Positions 55,721 to 63,555 of a DNA stretch of 64,000 bases are shown here, piece by piece. The notes under the pieces were generated by a model. It did no database searches. It was not told the origin of the DNA and saw nothing but the letters and a program-made list of their open reading frames with translations. The first letter of the stretch is position 1, and each line of letters begins with the position of its first letter. Both the position numbers and the translations under genes were made by a program. This DNA is from Bacillota bacterium. Its GTDB lineage: Bacteria > Bacillota > Clostridia > Clostridiales > Clostridiaceae. Location of the stretch: positions 1 to 64,000 of the forward strand of contig JAJXWH010000001.1 of the NCBI GenBank assembly GCA_021781745.1, given 5' to 3'.

Positions 55721-56854
55721 TTGATAGATGTTAAAGAATTTTATGATGAATTATTAAATAATAATATTGATTTCTTTACTGGGGTTCCGGATTCTTTATT
55801 GAAATCATTTTGTGCTTATATTAAGGATAATGTTAGTGTTGAAAAGAATATAGTTGCTGCTAACGAGGGGAATGCTGTTGGATTGGCAGCAGGGTATCAT
55901 TTAGCAACGAATAAAATAGGACTAGTTTATATGCAGAATTCAGGTATTGGAAATGCATTAAATCCTCTTGCATCTCTTGCTGATAAGCTGGTTTATAGTA
56001 TCCCAATGCTTTTGGTAATCGGCTGGAGAGGAGAACCAAATACAAAAGACGAGCCTCAACATAAAAAACAGGGAATAATAACAACAGAAACATTAGATAT
56101 GTTAGAAATTAAATATGATATTTTAGACGAAAACATGGATAATGATCATATGAAATTAAAGATAAAAGAAGCACATAAACATATGAAGGAAAATAATGAA
56201 CCTTATGCATTAGTTATTAAAAAGAATACCTTTAGTGAATATAAACTAAAGAATAATCCAATTTTGGATTTTGAAATGACTAGAGAAGAGGCCATAGAAA
56301 TTATAGTATTTAAAATGAAGGAAAATTCAGTAGTAGTATCAACTACTGGAATGGCATCAAGGGAACTCTTTGAATTAAGAGAGAAACATAAGCAAAATCA
56401 TAGTAAAGACTTTTTAACAGTGGGTTCTATGGGACACGCATCTCAAATAGCTTTGGGAATTGCTCTAAGCAAAAAAGATAAAGATGTGTATTGTATTGAT
56501 GGAGATGGAGCTTTATTAATGCATCTTGGAGGGCTTGCGATAATAGGTAATCAAAAACCTAAGAATTTTAAACATGTATTGATAAATAATGGTGCTCATG
56601 ATTCAGTAGGAGGTCAGGAAACTGTTGGATTAAAGATAGATGCACTAGCTATTGCAAAGGCTTGTGGTTATAAAAAATGTTATTCGTGCAGTTCAAAAGT
56701 TGATTTATTAAATTTAGCAGAAGAAATTAAAAATGTAGAAGGACCAGTTCTCATAGAAGTTAAAGTAAAAAAAGGTGCACGAAAGGATTTAGGAAGACCT
56801 ACTACAACGCCAATCGAAAATAAAGAAATGTTCATGAAATTTTTAGAAAGTTAA
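55721..56854 (+). CDS. ppd: Phosphonopyruvate decarboxylase
   Basis: This 377-residue thiamine-diphosphate enzyme is read from TTG 55721, eight bases after AGGAG. It has the N-terminal FFTGVPDSLLKSFC and AANEGNAVGLAAGYH, and the C-terminal TPP site GDGALLMHLGGL...NNGAHDSVGGQ. It decarboxylates phosphonopyruvate to phosphonoacetaldehyde, pulling the unfavourable mutase reaction forward. The gap to pepM holds two foldback elements, so it may have its own promoter. Confidence 0.92.
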   Translation: MIDVKEFYDELLNNNIDFFTGVPDSLLKSFCAYIKDNVSVEKNIVAANEGNAVGLAAGYHLATNKIGLVYMQNSGIGNALNPLASLADKLVYSIPMLLVIGWRGEPNTKDEPQHKKQGIITTETLDMLEIKYDILDENMDNDHMKLKIKEAHKHMKENNEPYALVIKKNTFSEYKLKNNPILDFEMTREEAIEIIVFKMKENSVVVSTTGMASRELFELREKHKQNHSKDFLTVGSMGHASQIALGIALSKKDKDVYCIDGDGALLMHLGGLAIIGNQKPKNFKHVLINNGAHDSVGGQETVGLKIDALAIAKACGYKKCYSCSSKVDLLNLAEEIKNVEGPVLIEVKVKKGARKDLGRPTTTPIENKEMFMKFLES

Positions 56855-56867
56855 TGGGGGGATTACA

Positions 56868-57992
56868 TTGGAAATTAAGAGAAATATATTGTTAAATCCA
56901 GGACCAGCAACTACTTCAGATACAGTTAAACTTGCTCAAGTTGTACCAGATATTTGCCCGAGAGAAAAGGAATTTGGTGATGTTATGGAATTTGTATCTA
57001 AGGAGCTTACTAATTTTGTAGGTTCAAATGATGAATACACAACTATATTATTTGGCGGTTCTGGTACAGCAGCAGTTGAAGCCATATTAAGCTCTGTAGT
57101 GGATTACAGAACGATATTAATAATTAATAATGGGGCTTATGGAAAGAGGATGTGCGAAATAGCTGAAGCATACAATTTAAATTATATAGAATTTAAAAGT
57201 TCTCCTATAGAAGGAATTGATTTAAATGAGCTGGAGAAAATCCTAAAAGCACATAACTTTGACGATGCAAAGTCTGATAATGATTATATAAGCCATTTGG
57301 CAGTAATTCATCATGAAACTACTACAGGGATACTAAATGATATAAAGGCTATGGGGGAGATTTGCAAAAAATATGATATAGAGATGATTGTTGATGCAAT
57401 GAGTTCATTTGCAGGAATGCCTATAAGTATGAATGAAATGAACATCAAGTATTTAGCATCAAGTTCAAATAAATGTATTCAAGGAATGGCAGGAATAAGC
57501 TTTGTAATAGCCAACAAGGAGTCTTTAGAAAATACTAAAACTATAAAACCAAGAAATCTCTACCTTAACATATATAAACAATATTTATATTTTAGAGATA
57601 ATTATCAAATGAGGTTCACGCCTCCGGTACAGGTACTTTATGCTTTAAAGCAGGCTATTATAGAAGCAAAAGAGGAGACTATAGAAAAAAGGTATGAAAG
57701 ATATAAGGCATGCTGCAAAATCTTGTGGGATGGATTAGATAAGCTTAAACTAAAAAAATTAGTTGATGAACAAAATTCATCAATGCTCTTAACTTCAATT
57801 ATAGAGCCTGAAATTGCAAATTACAGCTTTAATGATTTACATGATTATTTATATAACAAAGGTTTTACAATATATCCTGGTAAAATAGCTTCGCAAACTA
57901 CATTTAGAATTGCTAATATAGGACAAATATATCCTGAAAATATGGTTAAGTTTATAGAGATATTAGAAGAATACTTTGCAGGAATTATTTAA
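56868..57992 (+). CDS. 2-aminoethylphosphonate transaminase
   Basis: This 374-residue class V aminotransferase is read from TTG 56868 behind GGGGGGAT, 13 bp after ppd. It has LLNPGPATTSDTVK, the FGGSGTAAVEA loop, DAMSSFAG and the PLP lysine in SSNKCIQG (Lys202), the PhnW-type pattern. In this context it should work in the biosynthetic direction, converting phosphonoacetaldehyde to 2-aminoethylphosphonate. Confidence 0.88.
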   Translation: MEIKRNILLNPGPATTSDTVKLAQVVPDICPREKEFGDVMEFVSKELTNFVGSNDEYTTILFGGSGTAAVEAILSSVVDYRTILIINNGAYGKRMCEIAEAYNLNYIEFKSSPIEGIDLNELEKILKAHNFDDAKSDNDYISHLAVIHHETTTGILNDIKAMGEICKKYDIEMIVDAMSSFAGMPISMNEMNIKYLASSSNKCIQGMAGISFVIANKESLENTKTIKPRNLYLNIYKQYLYFRDNYQMRFTPPVQVLYALKQAIIEAKEETIEKRYERYKACCKILWDGLDKLKLKKLVDEQNSSMLLTSIIEPEIANYSFNDLHDYLYNKGFTIYPGKIASQTTFRIANIGQIYPENMVKFIEILEEYFAGII

Positions 57993-58121
57993 TGTATAAT
58001 CCCTTCGGTTAGGTTTTATTCTAGGCTATTATTTCAATTTGTGGAGGATTATAGAATTTTTAATTGTAAAATTGAGTGATATCAATGCCTGTTGGATTGT
58101 TAAATGGTGGAAAATAAATGA

Positions 58122-58155
58122 TTAAGGAAGAGAGCCAGGGGCTTTCTTCCTTAAC
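58122..58155. terminator. Bidirectional terminator, transaminase / znuB
   Basis: TTAAGGAAGAGAGCC pairs with GGCTTTCTTCCTTAA across a very short loop, between convergent genes. Confidence 0.75.
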
Positions 58156-58174
58156 TTATAACTTATAACTATTT

Positions 58175-58975
58175 TTAAGTTTCGTAGTTGAAGAATCTAT
58201 TGAAGATTAAAGTGAGGATAAGAATCATAACGGATGTTAATGCTATTGTACCTCCTGGAGCGCTATTTATATAGTATGAGAGTACAAGTCCTATCATTAC
58301 ATCCAAAAATCCAAATATCATAGCAAAAATCAGGGTTTTAGCAAACCCTTTTTTTAATTGCATAGCAGTGGCTACAGGAACTACTATTATTGAAGAAACA
58401 ACAAGAATACCCATTACTTGAATTGAAATGGTAATTGTAGCTCCAACAAGTAATGTAAAGATATAATTCACTAACTTAACATTAATACCTGCCGTTTTTG
58501 CAGCATTTTCATCAAAAGTTACATATATTAATTTGTTATAAAGAAATATAAGAGCAATAAGGCATATTCCACCTACTATAGATATTAATAATATATCAGA
58601 ACCTGAAACAGTTAAGATGCTTCCAAATAAAAACGAATCTACATTTGCTGATGCTTTACCACTGCTTATTAAAATAATTGCTATACCTAAGCTTAAGGTC
58701 AAAACAATAGACATTACAAGTTCAGCATATTTTTTATAATAAGTTCTTAAAAGTTCAATTATAAGTGCGCAGACACTAGTAAAGAGAAATGCAGTTAAAA
58801 TTGGATTTGTACCAATTAATAAGCCTATAGCAACTCCGGCAAAAGAAGAATGAGATAATGTATCACCAATCATTGAATAACGCCTAAGTACAATAAAAAG
58901 TCCTATAAATGGACAAAGAATAGAGACAATAAATCCTGCAATAAATGCATTTTGCATAAAACCTAATTCGAACAT
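58175..58975 (-). CDS. znuB: Zinc/manganese ABC transporter permease
   Basis: This 266-residue ABC-3 family permease has about eight hydrophobic segments and the typical GDTLSHSSFAGVAIG and IVVPVATAMQL motifs. It lies downstream of the ATPase gene, transcribed from the Zur-like box at 59732. The metal is inferred to be zinc from that box; no binding protein (znuA) is present in the window. Confidence 0.88.
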   Translation of the reverse strand: MFELGFMQNAFIAGFIVSILCPFIGLFIVLRRYSMIGDTLSHSSFAGVAIGLLIGTNPILTAFLFTSVCALIIELLRTYYKKYAELVMSIVLTLSLGIAIILISSGKASANVDSFLFGSILTVSGSDILLISIVGGICLIALIFLYNKLIYVTFDENAAKTAGINVKLVNYIFTLLVGATITISIQVMGILVVSSIIVVPVATAMQLKKGFAKTLIFAMIFGFLDVMIGLVLSYYINSAPGGTIALTSVMILILTLIFNRFFNYET

Positions 58976-59019
58976 AAGTTACTACCTTCCTAAATCAAAG
59001 TTTAAATCCTTCATGCGCC

Positions 59020-59691
59020 TTAAATTATGTTAGAAAACGAATCGTCGGCTTCTAAGCGCTTTTTAAAGTTTTCTTTTGCATATAAACTCATAGTACAATT
59101 TTCTATTTTTAAAATATGTGTTGAATATTTTAATGCAACATTTGTATTATGTTCAACAGAAATAATAGTTTTCCCCAAATCCTTATTTAAACTTTGGAGC
59201 AATGGATAAATCTCATTTTGGCTTTTTTCATCTATTCCAGTTGAAGGCTCATCTAGTATTATTAAGTCCGGGTCCCCAATTAATGCTCTTGCAATAAAAA
59301 TTCTTTGCTGTTGTCCACCTGAAAGATTTCCGATTAGATTATCACTAAATTCCAGCATATTAACTTTTTTTAAAGAATCGTGAATGCATTTTGAGGACCT
59401 TCCACCGACTATTTTAGCATGGCAGGACAATACTTCTTTAACTGTTATTGGAAAATCAGAATTGAAATTATCCAGCCTTTGGGAAACGTAAGAAATTTTA
59501 TTAGAATCTATGTTTATTGAGCCGTTATCAGGTTTTAAAAGTCCGAGAATAAGTTTTATTAATGTACTTTTACAACTTCCATTCTCACCGAGAATAGATA
59601 AATATATTCCCTTAGGAATATTGAGATTAATATCTTTAAGTAAATCAGTTCCTTTTGTATACGAAAATGATAGATTATTTATGGTAATCAA
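59020..59691 (-). CDS. znuC: Zinc/manganese ABC transporter ATPase
   Basis: This 223-residue ATPase is read from TTG 59691 behind AAGGAG. The signature is [15 protein letters not shown] and Walker B LIILDEPSTG. The Walker A reads GENGSCKST: the glycine before Lys is a cysteine (codon TGT), which is unusual for the P-loop. The gene is followed by znuB, 45 bp on. It supplies energy for metal import. Confidence 0.88.
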   Translation of the reverse strand: MITINNLSFSYTKGTDLLKDINLNIPKGIYLSILGENGSCKSTLIKLILGLLKPDNGSINIDSNKISYVSQRLDNFNSDFPITVKEVLSCHAKIVGGRSSKCIHDSLKKVNMLEFSDNLIGNLSGGQQQRIFIARALIGDPDLIILDEPSTGIDEKSQNEIYPLLQSLNKDLGKTIISVEHNTNVALKYSTHILKIENCTMSLYAKENFKKRLEADDSFSNII

Positions 59692-59731
59692 ATTATCAAC
59701 TCCTTAAAACATTATTATATTATACACTTTA

Positions 59732-59748
59732 TTGCAAATCATTTGCAA
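59732..59748. promoter_or_regulatory. Zur/Fur-type operator of znuCB
   Basis: TTGCAAATCATTTGCAA is a perfect 8-1-8 palindrome, containing the 7-1-7 layout of Fur-family boxes. On the minus strand TTGCAA can serve as -35, with TATAAT 18 bp downstream, 41-59 bp before znuC, so a bound repressor would block the promoter. It may also influence the divergent dltA-like gene. Confidence 0.65.
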
Positions 59749-59851
59749 GAGGAATGAAAAGTTTAATATTTATTCAGATTGAATTACATGAAGCTCTGTT
59801 ATAGAATAAAATAGAGTATTAACCATTTTTAGTATCAAGGGAGATATAATA

Positions 59852-61366
59852 ATGAAGATTTTAGAAGGAATAAAAAAATATTCACAAAGCGAAAGAATGG
59901 CGCTAAAATGCGATGGGAATTTTATGACATATGAAGAATTAGATAATATATCAGAGTGTATTGGCGCCTTTTTGCTAAAAGAATTGGGTAGTGATAGAAC
60001 ACCTATTATTATATATGGAAATAAAGAAAATTTAATGATGGCAGTTATGATGGCTGCTTTAAAGTCAGGAAGAGCATACATACCAATTGATATTAGTTAT
60101 CCTAAGGAAAGAGTAGAAGCTATCATAAGTGAAGTCAATCCTAAAATACTTGTAGACTTTAGTGCAGAGAATAATTTTGAAAATGTACGTGTATTAACAG
60201 AAAAAGATATTAATGAAATAGAACAAGAATTCGAAGGAATTGAAGTTAGCAGATCTAATTGGGTGAAGGAAGATGAAAATGCATATATTCTATTTACTTC
60301 TGGAAGTACAGGGAAGCCAAAAGGAGTGCAGATAAGCAGCAACAATCTAGATAATTTTGTTGAATGGATAGCAGAATATTTAAATTTAGATGAAAAAGAA
60401 GAAGTATTTATGAATCAAGCTGCGTATTCCTTTGATTTATCAGTGACGTCAATTTATCCAGGCTTATGTTATGGAAAAACATTGCATGGATATTCAAAGG
60501 AAACTCTTTCAAGCTTAAAAAACATGTTTAATGATATGAGTGAATCAGATATAAATATTTGGGTTTCAACACCGTCATTTGCAGGAATGTGCGTCGTAGA
60601 AGAAACTTTTAATTCAAAAATGTTGCCTAATTTAAAGGCAATGGTTTTTGTTGGCGAAGTCCTTCCAAAACCATTATGCGAAGAACTTTTAAATAGGTTT
60701 CCTGGGACAAGAATAATTAATGGCTATGGGCCTACAGAAGCTACGGTAGCAGTTAGTGCTAATGATATGAATAAGGAATTGTTACAAGAGGAAGGCAGTC
60801 TGCCTATTGGATATCCAATGAAGACGTCAATTATAAAAATTGTTGACGATGAAGGTAATACATTAAAAGATGGAGAAAAAGGTGAGATTATAATTGTCGG
60901 CCCAAGTGTAAGTAAAGGATATTATAATAATGAAGAAATGACAGAGAAAGCATTTTTTTATAATGATTATAATGGAGTAAAGACAAGGGCATATAGAACT
61001 GGAGATTTAGGATATTATATAAATGGTAACTTATATTATTGTGGAAGAAAAGACTTTCAAATAAAACTTAACGGTTATAGAATTGAAATAGAAGATATAG
61101 AGAATAACTTAGTGAAGGTTAATAATGTTAAGAATGCAGCAGTAGTTCCGGTAAATAAGGATGGAAAAATTGCATATTTAACAGCATTTGTTGAGTTAAA
61201 AGAAGACAATGGATTAAGTGGTTTAAAAAATGGAATAATGATAAAGAAAGAATTGGGAGAATTGATTCCTTCATACATGGTTCCCAGAAATATAAAGATA
61301 GTTACTCAATTTCCAACCAATGTAAATGGGAAAATTGATAGAAAAAAACTATTAGAAGAAATATAA
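59852..61366 (+). CDS. DltA-like amino acid adenylating enzyme
   Basis: This 504-residue AMP-forming ligase has A3 YILFTSGSTGKPKG, A5 NGYGPTEATV, A7 YRTGDLGYY and the C-terminal catalytic lysine in NVNGKIDRKK. Length and pattern fit D-alanine:carrier ligase DltA. It would activate an amino acid (D-Ala by analogy) and load it on the carrier protein encoded at 61623. The dltB-like gene that normally lies between is reduced to a scrap and no dltD is seen, so the usual teichoic acid alanylation route is incomplete here. The start follows AAGGGAG. Confidence 0.85.
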   Translation: MKILEGIKKYSQSERMALKCDGNFMTYEELDNISECIGAFLLKELGSDRTPIIIYGNKENLMMAVMMAALKSGRAYIPIDISYPKERVEAIISEVNPKILVDFSAENNFENVRVLTEKDINEIEQEFEGIEVSRSNWVKEDENAYILFTSGSTGKPKGVQISSNNLDNFVEWIAEYLNLDEKEEVFMNQAAYSFDLSVTSIYPGLCYGKTLHGYSKETLSSLKNMFNDMSESDINIWVSTPSFAGMCVVEETFNSKMLPNLKAMVFVGEVLPKPLCEELLNRFPGTRIINGYGPTEATVAVSANDMNKELLQEEGSLPIGYPMKTSIIKIVDDEGNTLKDGEKGEIIIVGPSVSKGYYNNEEMTEKAFFYNDYNGVKTRAYRTGDLGYYINGNLYYCGRKDFQIKLNGYRIEIEDIENNLVKVNNVKNAAVVPVNKDGKIAYLTAFVELKEDNGLSGLKNGIMIKKELGELIPSYMVPRNIKIVTQFPTNVNGKIDRKKLLEEI

Positions 61367-61503
61367 ACAGGTTGAAAATAATATGCTGCGTATATGTCTT
61401 AGTTATTAAAATAAAAGTTTAGTTTTATTTAATTTTATTGATACATATTTGTTGCTAAATACAGTAAAAGAGGTTAACATATTAAGTAGTTGAACCTATA
61501 TAG

Positions 61504-61605
61504 ATTATTGCAAAACATGGCTTTAATTGGACAAGTTTTGTATTAGTATTTAGATGCAGAAGTATTAATGAAGCATTCTTATTTTTAGGATATTTAATTA
61601 AATAG
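61504..61605 (+). pseudogene. Remnant of an MBOAT (DltB-like) acyltransferase gene
   Basis: The frame ending TAG 61605 reads HGFNWTSF, then VLVFRCRSINEAFLFLGYL. HGxNWT is the active-site histidine region of MBOAT proteins, and VFRxxSIxEAF...L is their C-terminal end. Only these two pieces remain, joined by a deletion of roughly a hundred codons or more. It lies exactly where dltB is expected, between dltA and dltC. Confidence 0.6.
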
Positions 61606-61622
61606 AAGGAGTAGGGTACATT

Positions 61623-61853
61623 ATGAAGGAGAAAATATTAGAAATATTTATTGAAGTTATAGGAAATGATGAAATTGCAGAAGATTTAGATTTAGATCTT
61701 TTTGAAGCAGGCCTTTTAGATTCTTTGGCAATAATTGAAATATTACTTAAAATAGAAGAAAAGTTAGGCATAAAATTACAGCCAACTGATTTAGAAAGAG
61801 AAGATATGGCAACAGTAAACAAACTAAATGAATTTTTAGAAAATAGAAAATAG
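61623..61853 (+). CDS. DltC-like carrier protein
   Basis: This 76-residue acidic four-helix carrier has the phosphopantetheine attachment site in FEAGLLDSLAII (Ser34), the DltC form of DSL. It starts behind GGAGTAGGG. It would accept an activated amino acid from the ligase upstream. With no intact dltB or dltD in the window, the acceptor is unknown; intact copies could exist elsewhere. Confidence 0.88.
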   Translation: MKEKILEIFIEVIGNDEIAEDLDLDLFEAGLLDSLAIIEILLKIEEKLGIKLQPTDLEREDMATVNKLNEFLENRK

Positions 61854-61883
61854 TATATAAAGATAACTAACGTATAAATTAGA

Positions 61884-62116
61884 GCTATAAATATGACCGA
61901 CCGAAAGAAAGACTAACTAAGTTTCTCGGTTGCTAGAGAATAAGATTGAGGATTTCTGGCATTACAAGTTGTACCCATTCCTGCTTGCTCCTTAGATAAA
62001 CTAGGGACAAGCAAAAATGGAACAACTTGTAATGAAGAAATCCTACAACCTTATTCTCAATGCAACACTGCGCAAAATAGTTAGTCTTTCTTTCTGGTGT
62101 GGCGTATATTTATAAG
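61884..62116. repeat. ACCGAAA/GTTG foldback element, copy B2
   Basis: It starts about 30 bp after the dltC-like stop and matches 45651-45896 almost base for base in the middle (GACCGACCGAAAGAAA; AGATTGAGGATTTCTGG; GTTGTACCCATTCCTGC). Where one arm differs from B1, the other arm often differs too, so pairing is kept. The rest of 61854-62236 holds only a weak dyad near 62160-62200. Confidence 0.88.
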
Positions 62117-62236
62117 TATATTTAATATCATAATTGGTTTATCTTTATAATTAAAGAAAGCTAAGGCTTTCAACCTTAATTGGTCACAGACTACCAATAA
62201 AGGGCATAGTCCTTCATTCAGTATTATGGAACTAAT

Positions 62237-62647
62237 TTAATCCATTGATAAATACTTTTCAAGATACCAGCTATTATCTTGGTTTTTCTTAAAGCTGCCT
62301 TTAACGGTAGTTGTTTTATGGGGAGGGTTTTTTGCTAATCCTGAAGCTTCTACTATGGCAGTTTCACCATCAAAGTAAATCAAAGACATTTTTTGAACTC
62401 TAAGAAGTTTATTATTGGATGAAAAACCAGTAGTGAAATTATGCTCTACAGAAAAGCCCAAATCTTTTGAATTACTTGATATATACATGCTGTAAACTAT
62501 ATGAAATGTAACTAAAATCATAAGTCCTAAAGATATTATTGAAAGTAACTCGTTTCTTTTTTTAGTTCTTGCTTTAACATGTCTTTCAAGACGTCGCTTT
62601 CTTTTGTAAGTAAAAGCTTCTCTTTCAAGTAGTGAATTACTTAACAT
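62237..62647 (-). CDS. Small single-pass membrane protein, unknown
   Basis: The 136 residues begin with a strongly basic segment (about 8-32, TYKRKRRLERHVKARTKKR). One transmembrane helix follows (about 35-53), then a roughly 80-residue outer domain with two probable beta-strand pairs (KMSLIYFDGETAIVEASG and TVKGSFKKNQDNSWYLEKY). The start follows AAAGGAGAC. Function unknown; the basic N-terminus inside and small globular domain outside recall cell-division or sporulation accessory proteins, but that is only resemblance. Confidence 0.7.
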   Translation of the reverse strand: MLSNSLLEREAFTYKRKRRLERHVKARTKKRNELLSIISLGLMILVTFHIVYSMYISSNSKDLGFSVEHNFTTGFSSNNKLLRVQKMSLIYFDGETAIVEASGLAKNPPHKTTTVKGSFKKNQDNSWYLEKYLSMD

Positions 62648-62990
62648 TATATTATGTCTCCTTTATTGATAGAATTATTAAAGAGTTTTTTGGAAAGATT
62701 ATATAATATACCAGAATATTTATATAAAAATAATCACAAGATGATATTACCATATATTTACACAAAGTAGAATTAAAATTCATAGACAAAGTAAAGGCAG
62801 AAATATTATTATTTGATTAAATTCTCTTAAAACAGATGTTTATGGATATTTATTTACCAAGTTTTATTTATATGGTTATAAAATGCCTTTTTTGATATAA
62901 TTTTATGTGACAGAAGTAATAAATATTTGTTATGAATTAAAATCTCAATAATTAAACTTATTAAGAAGAAAATTACAGGATGGTGAAGTT
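62648..62990. other. AT-rich divergent intergenic region
   Basis: No frame, strong hairpin or clear promoter pair is visible. It must contain the divergent promoters of the flanking genes. Confidence 0.4.
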
Positions 62991-63392
62991 ATGGATTTTT
63001 CAAGTTTAGTATTAATAGAAAAAGATAAGGAAACAGGATTTATAAAAAAAGAGTTAGGAAGTTTTGAAGTAAATGAAGGTGCTCTATTTGTAAGAAAATT
63101 ATATGTATTGGATGAAACTGTATATATGTATTTTGATACAAATAAAAATGTAGAAGAATGGGAATACTCAGCTATATATGATTTATTTAATACTGAAGCA
63201 TTTAGTGAGAAGGGCTACGAGATAGAGGAAGATTTAGAGGAATATAATCCTACATATATAATAAAATTTAAATATGAGGAAGATTATGATGTAATGAAAG
63301 AAAAGATACAGGAAGCTGTATCAATAATAGAAAGAGAAATGAATATAGTATTTGAGGCAATACAAGGTAAAGAATCTGAATACCAAGAATAA
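62991..63392 (+). CDS. Small acidic protein, possibly DUF6762
   Basis: The 133 residues are acidic, without signal or membrane segment. The run FDTNKNVEEWEYSAIYDLFN and the end of a long helix (MKEKIQEAVSIIEREMNIVF) look like a conserved clostridial family I recall as DUF6762; this is from memory and unsure. No function is known. It precedes a pepF gene by about 160 bp. The start follows AGGATGGTG. Confidence 0.75.
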   Translation: MDFSSLVLIEKDKETGFIKKELGSFEVNEGALFVRKLYVLDETVYMYFDTNKNVEEWEYSAIYDLFNTEAFSEKGYEIEEDLEEYNPTYIIKFKYEEDYDVMKEKIQEAVSIIEREMNIVFEAIQGKESEYQE

Positions 63393-63478
63393 AATGCAGT
63401 TAATAATGAATAGTTAAAGGTTGTAGAAGAAATTATTTTTGAATTTGAAAAAAGCACTAAGTGCATATAAAAATAAAG

Positions 63479-63498
63479 AAATTGCGAAGCAATTTCAT
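63479..63498. terminator. Small hairpin before the second pepF gene
   Basis: GAAATTGC pairs with GCAATTTC across GAA. It is followed by short direct repeats of GTTAACTGTTAA/GCTAACTGTTAACTG (63505-63535) and the pepF ribosome binding site. The T-run is weak. Confidence 0.45.
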
Positions 63499-63555
63499 CT
63501 ATAATTGTTAACTGTTAATTGCTAACTGTTAACTGAAAGAAGGGTGTGTTAAGAG

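Noticed and set aside
63505..63535. Short GTTAACTG direct repeats as a repeat array or origin motif
   Set aside because: Only two to three imperfect units, no DnaA-box context and no wider recurrence in the window.
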